Positions 24,941 through 35,359 of a stretch of DNA of 64,000 nt are shown here, one piece after another. The stretch's first letter is position 1, and every line of letters begins with the position of its first letter. This DNA is from Rhodocyclus tenuis. Lineage in GTDB: Bacteria > Pseudomonadota > Gammaproteobacteria > Burkholderiales > Rhodocyclaceae. The stretch spans positions 1 through 64,000 of the forward strand of contig NZ_JACIGE010000015.1 of NCBI RefSeq assembly GCF_014197755.1. Reading direction: 5' to 3'. A model generated the notes under the pieces. That model had not been told where the DNA came from, made no database searches, and saw nothing but the letters and a program-made list of their open reading frames with translations. Both the position numbers and the translations under genes were made by a program.

Positions 24941-25426
24941 ATGACCAAAAATCAGCAGTTGCAAGCACTGATTAATCGGTACAAGCAGGAAACCGGGGAG
25001 AAGGTCGTCGATATGGAAAAGGTCGCCGATTGGGCGATCCGCCACGGAGCCATACTTCCGAAGCCGAAGACCGCGCGTGAGCTATTCGCCGCCCAATTGG
25101 CGGATGCAGCACGTGCCGAGTATCGTGTCGATCCCAAGACGGGCTTGTCTTATCGCGCCAATCATGCGCTGCGCAAGCGCGCGCGCGATGGCAGGCAAAT
25201 GGTTCTGTGGGTTGATATGGAAGATGCAACTCGGCCGCAGATGCTGTGGTCCCTTGCCGACCGCAGGCAGCAAATGGTCGGGGATGCAGTGCACCTGAAG
25301 ATTGACGAGATGATCTGGAACAGTAAGCACCCCGACGAAGAGCCAATTCAGCAGGACCTGGATTTCACTTACGACGTTGAAGAGCGTTTGAATTCACCTG
25401 GATACGGAACCGGTGAAGCTGCGTAA
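24941..25426 (+). CDS. Conserved protein of unknown function, ImmA/IrrE partner
   Basis: No domain of known function is recognised in this 161-residue protein. It is soluble and charged, with an N-terminal segment EKVVDMEKVADWAIRHG, a central LWVDMEDATRPQM motif, RRQQMVGDAVHLKIDEMIWN, and an acidic end containing PIQQDLDFTYDVEERL. From memory, proteins with this succession of motifs regularly sit beside HTH-ImmA/IrrE genes in varied genomes, which suggests a conserved two-gene unit. It has an AAGGAAG ribosome site and follows its partner by nine bases. It could be the substrate of the protease, a toxin-like effector, or a regulator; the sequence does not decide. Confidence 0.75.
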   Translation: MTKNQQLQALINRYKQETGEKVVDMEKVADWAIRHGAILPKPKTARELFAAQLADAARAEYRVDPKTGLSYRANHALRKRARDGRQMVLWVDMEDATRPQMLWSLADRRQQMVGDAVHLKIDEMIWNSKHPDEEPIQQDLDFTYDVEERLNSPGYGTGEAA

Positions 25427-25542
25427 TTTGGAAACTCGGTACCGACGAGAGCAGGCGGTGCGAAGGCATATCGCTCACTAACCTCAGAGGCCACTTCCAG
25501 CCGGAAATAGCGGGTTTACAGCTGGCAACTGCTTGGCCGCTT

Positions 25543-25565
25543 AGGCCGACTTCCGGTCCTCGGCC
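25543..25565 (+). repeat. Left copy of a 23-base repeat flanking the Gabija/HEPN block
   Basis: The stretch beginning AGGCCGACTTCCGGTCCTCG recurs with one mismatch (from GGCC on) at 31305-31327, 5.8 kb away, on the other side of the gajB-gajA-HEPN genes and in the same orientation. The surrounding 25427-25662 gap has no gene; its short GC-rich snippets look like decayed intergenic repeat sequence. Confidence 0.55.
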
Positions 25566-25662
25566 AATGCCGCCGTTCAGCACACCTACCCTGAGCGGCT
25601 GGTTTGGAACGCTAAGCTGACCCACTGAGACCATGAAATCCGGGGCGATTTAGTGACTTCGT

Positions 25663-27642
25663 TCATTCCTTCGACTCTGCAGCCAGGACGACAAGGTCGA
25701 CTACCTTCCAACCTTGGTCTTTGGCCGGCGGTATCAGCGCGGTTGCTTCAGATCTGCGCAGCGCTAGGCCAAGCAATTCCCGCGCTCGGGTTACCCCCAC
25801 GAAGACATTTGTCGCGGCGGTGAGCCCCACACCCGTCAATAGCTGGCCGGTAACACCAAATGCATGAGGAAGGACCGTGCTCAGATCGATGCACTGCTCG
25901 GCCGCCTTACTGCCTTTCCATATCTCGCTCTCGACGACGAGAATTCCATCGACACTCTTGCCCTTAACCGAGTGGATTGATCCCAGCCGCACAGTGAGCT
26001 CGCCGAACTGCACATGTTTCATAGAGTGCCGCCCAGGATCGGAGAGATCGGCCTTTTGCTCCGTAACGAAGCGGCAGAATGCATCGATCTCTGCCTCGGT
26101 GCCTGCAGGACACGGTGCGAAAAGTGGCAATAACTGGTCTATGAAAGACTGCCATGCTCGCGGATCCCAAACGGCATCACCAGCGAGCACATGGCCCCGC
26201 AGAAGTCGACGGACGGCACGCGGTAACTCAAGGTCGTGATGCGATAGTGTCGCCCAAACATTGTGCGCATTAATCGGACGACCATTAGCCGCTTTCCATC
26301 CATGGACATGCGCCAAACCGGAAACGCCTACCGCGAGCATCTCGCCTACCTCGGCCGGAGGGCGTGCTGCGGCGTGGTGTACAGCAGCTTTCTGAAGCTG
26401 CCGGCAAAGGACGTTGGCCTGCCTGCGAGCACCGCCTTCGCTGCGATATGCGGGGTGATAGTCGACGAGGCTCTTCGGTTGCCATGCCCCCTTCTTTCCT
26501 GACAGCTTGTGGCGCGATGCAACTGTCCAGACATCACGCGTGCTGCAGCAGCTGCCCCACAGCGCATGTGCTTCTTTGGCAAATGCCTCAAGAACTCCGC
26601 CGATCGTGGCTTCGTCGAACAGGAACATCACCCGCAACGCAGGCCGTACCCCCAAACCTACAATGGCCTGGGCTTGGCGTACTGTCAGTCGGCTGGCAAA
26701 ACTGGCGATCTCAGTGCCGAATCTGCGGCTTGTATCGAGAGGAATGCAACCTGAACCAGGCGTCCAATAAGTCGGTTCTGCTCCACCGTCCTCATAAAGC
26801 GTTTGATTGCTGTCCCCGAGGCACTGGAAAGCCGTCCCTCCTTGCTTGAACACATGCTCCAGTAGCCGGAGCTGATCGCCATTGGTGTCCTGCGCTTCAT
26901 CGAGGATGACGAGCGGAAAGCGGTCGCGAAGTCGCTCGGCCAAAGCAGGGTTTTCAAGAAGCGCACGCCACGCAAGCGCTGTCATGTCTGCGTACCTGTA
27001 GAGTCCCCTCCTGACCATCGCAGCTTTAAGCTTTGCCAGTGCCTTACCGCAATTTGTGTCAGCACCGTGCTGCCCCTTTTGCCTCTGCACCCTCAGGCTT
27101 TCGGGCTCCTGGTTTATGTCGTCGAAGGCAGGATCAAGCGCGAGTCTGCCAACCCATTTCTCTACAGTTGCGCTTGCCCTCTCTGCTTGCTGCTTCAATG
27201 CCCAGAACGACGGATATAGCTGCAACGCCTCCGCCTCGAAGGCGTCGTCGTCAATCTGGCGCACTTGCCAACCCAAACCTCGAAGATACGGAACCGCGAG
27301 ATACTGGTTAATGAAAGCCGTGACTGTGCCCGTGAAATGCGGATAGGCCATCAGCCGCGCCGCAGTCGGGTGACAGGCGATCAAATTTTCAACCTCTGTT
27401 CGCGCCGCATTGGTGTGCGAGATAACGCAGACGCCCCGTCTGCGGCTCACCCAGTTCCGTGAAAGTAGCGCGAGCTTGGCCGCAAGGAGCGTCGTCTTGC
27501 CATTGCCGGGAGCGGCCTGAACATCACATGAGCCAGTCCCCGCCAGAAAGTCGATCTGGCTTGGGTCGGTGAAATCACAGCCGCCCAGTTCATCACCAAG
27601 TTCGGCAAGCAGTTCGGGAGTTAGAGGCAGAATCTTGAACAT
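25663..27642 (-). CDS. gajB: UvrD-type helicase, Gabija GajB-like
   Basis: This 659-residue SF1A helicase has a Q-motif-like DPSQIDFL, Walker A APGNGKTT (44-51), Walker B VILDEAQD (around 250), motif IV TSRRFGTE, motif V SIHSVKGKSVDGILVVE and motif VI VFVGVTRARELL, so the ATPase looks complete. In Gabija, GajB-type UvrD helicases work with the OLD-like nuclease GajA to destroy phage DNA when nucleotide pools fall. The gene overlaps the end of the gajA-like gene by 22 bases, with an AGG ribosome site inside it, so the two are coupled. The size is somewhat larger than the best-known GajB (about 500). A general class-2 OLD-helicase pair is the cautious name. Confidence 0.82.
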   Translation of the reverse strand: MFKILPLTPELLAELGDELGGCDFTDPSQIDFLAGTGSCDVQAAPGNGKTTLLAAKLALLSRNWVSRRRGVCVISHTNAARTEVENLIACHPTAARLMAYPHFTGTVTAFINQYLAVPYLRGLGWQVRQIDDDAFEAEALQLYPSFWALKQQAERASATVEKWVGRLALDPAFDDINQEPESLRVQRQKGQHGADTNCGKALAKLKAAMVRRGLYRYADMTALAWRALLENPALAERLRDRFPLVILDEAQDTNGDQLRLLEHVFKQGGTAFQCLGDSNQTLYEDGGAEPTYWTPGSGCIPLDTSRRFGTEIASFASRLTVRQAQAIVGLGVRPALRVMFLFDEATIGGVLEAFAKEAHALWGSCCSTRDVWTVASRHKLSGKKGAWQPKSLVDYHPAYRSEGGARRQANVLCRQLQKAAVHHAAARPPAEVGEMLAVGVSGLAHVHGWKAANGRPINAHNVWATLSHHDLELPRAVRRLLRGHVLAGDAVWDPRAWQSFIDQLLPLFAPCPAGTEAEIDAFCRFVTEQKADLSDPGRHSMKHVQFGELTVRLGSIHSVKGKSVDGILVVESEIWKGSKAAEQCIDLSTVLPHAFGVTGQLLTGVGLTAATNVFVGVTRARELLGLALRRSEATALIPPAKDQGWKVVDLVVLAAESKE

Positions 27643-29633
27643 GACACCTCCGCCTCTGCTGCGTCCTCCATCCCAGCGTCCCCTACATCTTCAGCATCCG
27701 GCTCGGGTGTGATTGCCAGCGCACCGGGGACATAACCACCTGTCACGTAGTCGATCGCGTGAACCAGATAGGGCGGGAGCCGATCGCGCATCTGCTCCGG
27801 CGTATCGGTGCGCTTGCGCAGTATGGCCGCAAGATGCTCGGCGACCTCCGCTTTTGAGGCCTCTTTGTCATGAACGGGCTGGTAGATCTTGACGGCGATC
27901 TCGATATCAGAAAGTCCTGCTGCTTTCCAGACTGCGTAGGTTTCACTGGCCTTCGTCTTGATCTTCGTGATCCACGCGGGCCTGCGACTGCTGGTCTTAG
28001 CGAGCTGGACTGCCTGGAGAACACTCTCGGCAAGGTCGGGCTGGAGCGCGAGGTCAAATTCGAGTGTCCAGCTATCGGCGATGAATGCGTCGACGGGGTC
28101 GCCGACATCGCGCCGCAGCGTCTTCATCCTCGCTGCAGTTTCTTCTTTGTCCAACTCATTTTCTGTCTTTCGGTCGCCGACGAGGCCCTTCGCCTCGGCC
28201 GGCGGAATGTCCCTGTCGGGAATCAACGCCACTGGTACCGGGATCGCGCTCCCGACCTTACGCTGCAAAATTCGACTGTAGCGGAACAAACCACGGTGGC
28301 CGACATTGACGATCGACACGCCGTGACGACTGAGTGGACGGCCAAGCTTCTCGGCGATTGCCGGTAGCAACAAGTGCTCACCGTCCCCCTCGACCACAAT
28401 CAGCGCACGTGCGAAGAATAAGTTGGCTTTGGTCGCGTCGAGAAACCGACGAAGGAACTCATAGTCGTCCTCGTCGAGTCGAGTATGGTTCGCGCCCAGT
28501 GGGAAGGCCCGGTGATTGACGATCATTGTCATGGTTTCAAGGTCAGCACCGGCCGCAAGCTGCGGGCTATGGGTGGTGAGTAGGACCTGGACCTGCTGAT
28601 GGGAGTCACCCCTGGCGTCGACGGGCTTGGCAGCTCGGGCAGCAAGCACTTCCATGAAGAGCGTCTGGTGCTGCGGGTGCAGATGCGCCTCTGGCTCCTC
28701 GATCAGCAGGAATGGAACCTGATCGGGATGCGATTGAAGCAATAGCAACTCAGCCGCCATGAATAACAAGTTGTTGTAGCCTAACCCACGCTGTACTCGC
28801 CCGGTGCCTGGCTTAGCGTTGAGGTAGAGCTCAAACCGTTCGAGTATCTGGTCGAACGACCCACCCGCCCCGAGATCCAAGGTCGCAACTAGTCGATCAT
28901 CCACGAACGATAGTTTGTCGAGGAAATTGGTGTTCACACTGTTGGCGACACCAACAACTGCAGGGTTTTCGCGGACGGCCATATCCGCCAACATGAGGAT
29001 GTCATGAAGCGTCGCATCAGCACCTGGTGTGGCAGGCTTATTTTGCAGGCCCATCGTAGGCATCGCACCTAGAATGCGAGAGAGGCGCGACCGGCGTCCT
29101 GCCCGCATTTCACGCTCAGCATCACGCAAAGGCTTGAGATAAGTGGCCTTCAAATACTCTCGCAGTTCTCCGTCGAGCGGTAGTCCTTCGCCTGCTGCTC
29201 CAGCGCGATGCTGGCTGGAGATGATGTTGCCACCACCAGGAGAAATTCGCCGGGCGGCCCGCATACAGACATGCAGTCGGAGCGTCCCATTTTCGTTGGT
29301 GCACCATTCAAGGAAGCGGGCTTCTTCATCCGCACTGAGATTGTCGAAAGTGCAGCGCACGATAAAATCGGAAGCTCGTACACCATCAGCACTGACATGA
29401 AAATCGTGCTCATCCGGACGAACGTAGTCGTCACCACGCGTCCAGAGAACGTAGCGAGCAGCGTCAATGATCGCACTCTTTCCTGCGTCATTTGGCCCTA
29501 CCAGAATATTGAGGCCTGGCGACAGATTTATTTCCAGAGGAGTAGTCTGCCCAAAGCACCGAAATTCGCTTGCGTAGATTTCCGAAATGTACACTGCTGT
29601 CTCCAAGTTTTTCGTTTGGCTTTGCGAAGGCAT
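27621..29633 (-). CDS. gajA: OLD-family ATPase-TOPRIM nuclease, Gabija GajA-like
   Basis: The 670-residue protein has an N-terminal ABC-type ATPase with Walker A GPNDAGKS near residue 53, and LLIEEPEAHLHPQHQ as Walker B. A C-terminal TOPRIM nuclease follows: LIVVEGDGEHLLLPAIAEKL with the conserved Glu, and IPDRDIPP carrying the DxD metal ligands. This is the layout of class 2 OLD nucleases, which pair with a UvrD helicase in Gabija defence. The start at 29633 has a GGAGA ribosome site seven bases upstream; a GTG at 29594, also with a GGAGA, is an alternative. The gene heads a two-gene leftward operon with the helicase. The call rests on domain order and partner; phage activity is inferred. 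Confidence 0.82.
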   Translation of the reverse strand: MPSQSQTKNLETAVYISEIYASEFRCFGQTTPLEINLSPGLNILVGPNDAGKSAIIDAARYVLWTRGDDYVRPDEHDFHVSADGVRASDFIVRCTFDNLSADEEARFLEWCTNENGTLRLHVCMRAARRISPGGGNIISSQHRAGAAGEGLPLDGELREYLKATYLKPLRDAEREMRAGRRSRLSRILGAMPTMGLQNKPATPGADATLHDILMLADMAVRENPAVVGVANSVNTNFLDKLSFVDDRLVATLDLGAGGSFDQILERFELYLNAKPGTGRVQRGLGYNNLLFMAAELLLLQSHPDQVPFLLIEEPEAHLHPQHQTLFMEVLAARAAKPVDARGDSHQQVQVLLTTHSPQLAAGADLETMTMIVNHRAFPLGANHTRLDEDDYEFLRRFLDATKANLFFARALIVVEGDGEHLLLPAIAEKLGRPLSRHGVSIVNVGHRGLFRYSRILQRKVGSAIPVPVALIPDRDIPPAEAKGLVGDRKTENELDKEETAARMKTLRRDVGDPVDAFIADSWTLEFDLALQPDLAESVLQAVQLAKTSSRRPAWITKIKTKASETYAVWKAAGLSDIEIAVKIYQPVHDKEASKAEVAEHLAAILRKRTDTPEQMRDRLPPYLVHAIDYVTGGYVPGALAITPEPDAEDVGDAGMEDAAEAEVSCSRFCL

Positions 29634-30099
29634 TGCTCAATCTCCGGGGGGCCGGTGCTGAGTACGCCCAATATCTTGCCTAATGATATCTGAGTAGAAC
29701 AACCTGAGATGTGCACGAAGTTTTCGTATAGCAGACATTATCCATCGATATGTTGAAAGGTCGCTTTGGGCGATTCAAGGTGCTGACGCCTGGGGTCGCA
29801 GAGCAAGACAGGCTTAGTTGTAGTGGCCGACTCGTCGTCGTCCAGCTGGCCGCGCGGCAAGCGAAGCGCGCAGGCCCTGATCTAGAGGCCGGGCCGGAGG
29901 TGTCGCCCAGTAGTGCGATGAAACTATGGAAGCCCAACTAGGGCTAGACTCGCGCAGCGCGGATCGACGACTGGCACGAAAGTGCAAGCGGCCATATATT
30001 CTTGGCGATGGACGCCCAGCATTTGGGCCATGGCAAGTCGGTTAGACAATATGCCATTCAGGATGTTTTTCTTAAAACATAACGAACTTGCGAGGCCGG
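29634..30099. other. Intergenic gap between gajA and the HEPN-like gene
   Basis: This 466-bp stretch should hold divergent promoters for the leftward gajA operon and the rightward HEPN-like gene. Codon use and homology give no credible gene. A short frame at 29750-29941 has no ribosome site and resembles nothing I know. No repeat or terminator stands out. Confidence 0.5.
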
Positions 30100-30951
30100 A
30101 TGAGCTGGTTTATTCACCACACGTTGATGCTGCTGGAGGACGCAGGGATGTCCATCCGATACCCCGAAATTCGCTGGTTCATTCCTGATGAACAGGGGAG
30201 GGGCATGACGCACATGTACGCATCCCTTGTGCAGGGCAAGCGGGTGAGTGTCGAACAGAACCCGCAGTTGAAGTTCATGATGTTGTTCGCGTTGCTGGAT
30301 TTCCATGTGGACGCCACGCATCCCGACATGGAAGGGAAAGGCTATCGTGAGAAGTACGAGAGTCTCCCTGCCCAGGGAGACTTCAATCTCATCCTACGTC
30401 AGTTATTCAGGGTGGCGAAAGTCATTAGGAATGCTCTTGTCCACAACCAGTCCTCGTTCGCGATTTCCGGCGGCTATGTCAACGTGGACTACCAACGCGG
30501 CAAGATCCACTTTTCCCTAAAGATGTCGATGGATGCGTTCAAATACTTCCATACCGCAATCGTGATGTACGTCAAGGGTGACATGGGAACAGGAAACTAT
30601 TTTCTGGGGATCATGCGCTCAATCTACGTGAACATCCTAGCGGGCACCACACACTTCAAGGACGAATTCGGCAATGCGCTCGAACAACCTTCGAGCGACA
30701 TCAGGATTAAACCGCACGTAAGGCTAGTCGTCTTGCGTCCTCCTTATGAAACCAGCGGAGAGGTGCTTCGATTCGCCATTGCGGAGCGCCAGATGCCGGA
30801 GTGGGAAGGCATGGATATCTATATCGTCCACAACGACGAAGAGTTTCTAATTCCTCGGGAGGTTCTTGACGAAGACTTGTCGATTGCAGAGCGTGACCTT
30901 ATCGCCAACTGGAAGCGCAACGGCAGCTTTCCGCAGGTCAAAGCGCCATAA
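30100..30951 (+). CDS. HEPN-like protein of unknown function
   Basis: The 283-residue protein has no recognised full-length family. Residues about 55-125 look helical and contain RVAKVIRNALVHNQSS, in which R110-NALV-H115 fits the R-x4-6-H active-site motif of HEPN RNases. The rest (about 125-283) mixes helix and strand: a VNVDYQRGKIHFSLKMS hairpin, then a domain with LRPPYETSGEVLRFAIAERQMPEW. No membrane segment is obvious. I chose the ATG at 30100 with GAGG upstream; a TTG four codons earlier is possible. It is divergent from the Gabija-like genes and stands alone. A HEPN ribonuclease effector is plausible; a structural HEPN-like or abortive-infection protein is the alternative. Confidence 0.6.
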   Translation: MSWFIHHTLMLLEDAGMSIRYPEIRWFIPDEQGRGMTHMYASLVQGKRVSVEQNPQLKFMMLFALLDFHVDATHPDMEGKGYREKYESLPAQGDFNLILRQLFRVAKVIRNALVHNQSSFAISGGYVNVDYQRGKIHFSLKMSMDAFKYFHTAIVMYVKGDMGTGNYFLGIMRSIYVNILAGTTHFKDEFGNALEQPSSDIRIKPHVRLVVLRPPYETSGEVLRFAIAERQMPEWEGMDIYIVHNDEEFLIPREVLDEDLSIAERDLIANWKRNGSFPQVKAP

Positions 30952-31304
30952 TTAGGCGCCTCATCGGCGGTATCGAGAAAAATGTACGTCGCCTGCTGCG
31001 TGACGTACTTGCCAAGTCGCACGCTGCTCCTTCTGGCCAGCCGCGCACGTATCTGAAAAGCTTCTGCACGTAAGCAGTACCCTGACCGGCCGCTATGGCC
31101 GACTAGGAGTCGCCCATTCCTGAAACGGCTACGGCAAATACCGCTACACTGCTGCCGGTGGGCGGCAAAAAAACGAACGTCTCTTGAGGGCGCGTAGTGT
31201 GAGTTCGACGGATCGAAAAGCTGCCGATCACCGCTTCTGCTGACCGGACGGCGGGTAACCGCCGCATTGCTGACCGAAGTTGGAAAGGACTCGAATGGCC
31301 GGAT

Positions 31305-31327
31305 TGGCCGACTTCCGGTCTTCGGCC
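31305..31327 (+). repeat. Right copy of the 23-base repeat
   Basis: GGCCGACTTCCGGTCTTCGG and the following CC repeat the left copy with one mismatch. Its last six bases are the first arm of the adjoining palindrome. Confidence 0.55.
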
Positions 31328-31353
31328 TTATGTGCCGCGGCACATAAGGCCGA
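31322..31353. repeat. 32-bp perfect palindrome
   Basis: Every base from 31322 to 31353 pairs with its mirror; the left half is TCGGCCTTATGTGCCG and the right half is its exact complement, without a loop. It lacks a flanking T-run, so it is not a typical intrinsic terminator. It could be a cruciform, a repressor site or the relic of a mobile-element end. Confidence 0.8.
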
Positions 31354-31380
31354 TCAGCACCAATCAAGCTTGACGCCTAA

Positions 31381-31409
31381 AAACAAAAAAGCCACTCCAT
31401 GCGAGCGGC
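31381..31409 (-). terminator. gyrB intrinsic terminator
   Basis: On the minus strand GCCGCTC and GAGTGGC form a 7-bp stem (one G-T pair) with a five-base loop, followed by TTTTTTGTTT. It lies about 75 bases past the gyrB stop and ends the leftward dnaA-dnaN-gyrB cluster. Confidence 0.75.
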
Positions 31410-31482
31410 CCTTTTGATCGAACAAATCTCACGAAATCTAGACTTTTGAGACAAATCTAGAAGTCAATGAGATCCTACAACA

Positions 31483-33972
<2,490 letters not shown>

Positions 33973-34053
33973 TCAGTGCCAGACGCCGCCTGGCGGCGAC
34001 GCCGAAAAACGCCGGCCGGCACCGCGCGGGTGCCGCTCGGATGCTGCCGCGCG

Positions 34054-35160
34054 CTAGATGCGCATCGGCATCACAACGTATTTGAAGCGGTCGTCACCGG
34101 GAATGCTCAGCAGTGCGCTCGAATTCGAGTCGTTGAAGCCCCACTGCACCTGCTCGGCCGAGGTGTTGTTGAGCACATCGACGAGATAGCCGACGTTGAA
34201 GCCGACATCGAGCGGGTCGCCGGTGTATTCGACTTCGATTTCTTCCTGCGCTTCTTCCTGTTCGGCGTTGGCGGCGATGATGCGCAGCGTGCCGGCGGCG
34301 AGAACGAGGCGCACGCCACGGAATTTCTCGTTGGTGAGAATCGCCGCGCGCACCATCGACTGCAGCAGCGCGGTGCGGCTCAGCGTCACCACATTGCGCA
34401 GCGTCGCCGGGATGACGCGCTCGAAATCGGGGAACTTGCCGTCGATCAGCTTCGACACCAGCACGATCGAGCCGAAGCTGAAGCGGATCTGGTTGGCGGT
34501 CATCGCCACCGTCATCGGCTCTTCGTTGTCGGCGAGCAGGCGGTTGAGTTCGAGCACGGTCTTGCGCGGCAGGATCAGTTCCTGACGCGGCAGCTCGGCT
34601 TCGAGCGCCAGGCTGGCGTAGGCCAGACGGTGACCGTCGGTGGCGACGGCGCGCAGTTCGCTGCCGTCGACCAGCAGCAGCAGGCCGTTCAGGTAGTAGC
34701 GAACGTCCTGCGCCGCCATCGAATACTGCGTCTGCGCCAGCAGGCGCCGGAAAGCGCGTTGCGTGACGGTGAAGCTCTTCGTCTCGCCCTCGGCCAGCGC
34801 CATGCGCGGGAAGTCTTCGGCCGGCAGCGTCTGCAGGCTGAAGCGGCTCTTGCCGGCACGCACCTGCAGGCGACGGTCATCGAGCAGCAGGCTGACTTCG
34901 GCGCTGTCGGGCAACGAGCGCAGGATTTCCTGCAGCTTGCGCGCGGCGACGGTAACCGCGCCGTCGCCTTCGCCCAGACCGGCAACGGTGGTCGTGGTGA
35001 TCTGGATTTCGATGTCGGTGGCCAGCAGTGTCAGCGCGTCGCCACGCTTTTCCAGCAGAACGTTCGACAGAATGGGCAGGGTATGGCGCCGTTCGACGAT
35101 GCCGGATACCGATTGCAGGGGATTCAGCAGTGCATCGCGTTGGGTTTTAATAAGTAACAT
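34054..35160 (-). CDS. dnaN: DNA polymerase III beta subunit (sliding clamp)
   Basis: DnaN forms the ring that holds DNA polymerase III on DNA. The 368-residue protein has the three repeated clamp domains and the C-terminal VVMPMRI end typical of the family, which forms part of the partner-binding pocket. It lies 200 bp downstream of dnaA; that gap contains DnaA boxes, so dnaN probably has its own promoter there in addition to read-through. Length and sequence are normal for betaproteobacteria. Confidence 0.98.
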   Translation of the reverse strand: MLLIKTQRDALLNPLQSVSGIVERRHTLPILSNVLLEKRGDALTLLATDIEIQITTTTVAGLGEGDGAVTVAARKLQEILRSLPDSAEVSLLLDDRRLQVRAGKSRFSLQTLPAEDFPRMALAEGETKSFTVTQRAFRRLLAQTQYSMAAQDVRYYLNGLLLLVDGSELRAVATDGHRLAYASLALEAELPRQELILPRKTVLELNRLLADNEEPMTVAMTANQIRFSFGSIVLVSKLIDGKFPDFERVIPATLRNVVTLSRTALLQSMVRAAILTNEKFRGVRLVLAAGTLRIIAANAEQEEAQEEIEVEYTGDPLDVGFNVGYLVDVLNNTSAEQVQWGFNDSNSSALLSIPGDDRFKYVVMPMRI

Positions 35161-35296
35161 AAATTAAAATCCTATAAAGACAATAGCCATAACAAGTCTG
35201 TGGAAGATTCAAAACACTTTCGAATATTCAGCGGCTTGGCACTAATTTTCACTACTGTAAAAAGCTTGTATCGGGCTGTGGGCAGAATCTGACAAC

Positions 35297-35342
35297 TTAT
35301 CCACAGGGCTCGTTTTCAGGGTTTATCCACAATTCATCCACA
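35297..35342 (+). promoter_or_regulatory. DnaA boxes in the dnaA-dnaN gap
   Basis: Two perfect TTATCCACA boxes (35297-35305 and 35323-35331) and one near match TCATCCACA (35334-35342) lie in the same orientation within 46 bp, just downstream of the dnaA stop. They could regulate dnaN or belong to an origin region. Confidence 0.8.
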
Positions 35343-35359
35343 GCATCCGCACCGGCTTA

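Larger units (their letters stand above)
30952..31482. other. Gene-free gap with repeat remnants upstream of gyrB terminator
   Basis: This 531-bp stretch holds no gene. It contains GC-rich decayed-repeat snippets, the right copy of the 23-base repeat running into a 32-bp palindrome, the gyrB terminator, and a pair of AAATCTAGA direct repeats (31434-31442 and 31453-31461). It forms the right edge of the accessory region. Confidence 0.55.

Noticed and set aside
29750-29941. 63-codon plus-strand frame in the gajA/HEPN gap
   Set aside because: No ribosome site, no homology recognised; its biased composition looks like decayed repeat sequence.
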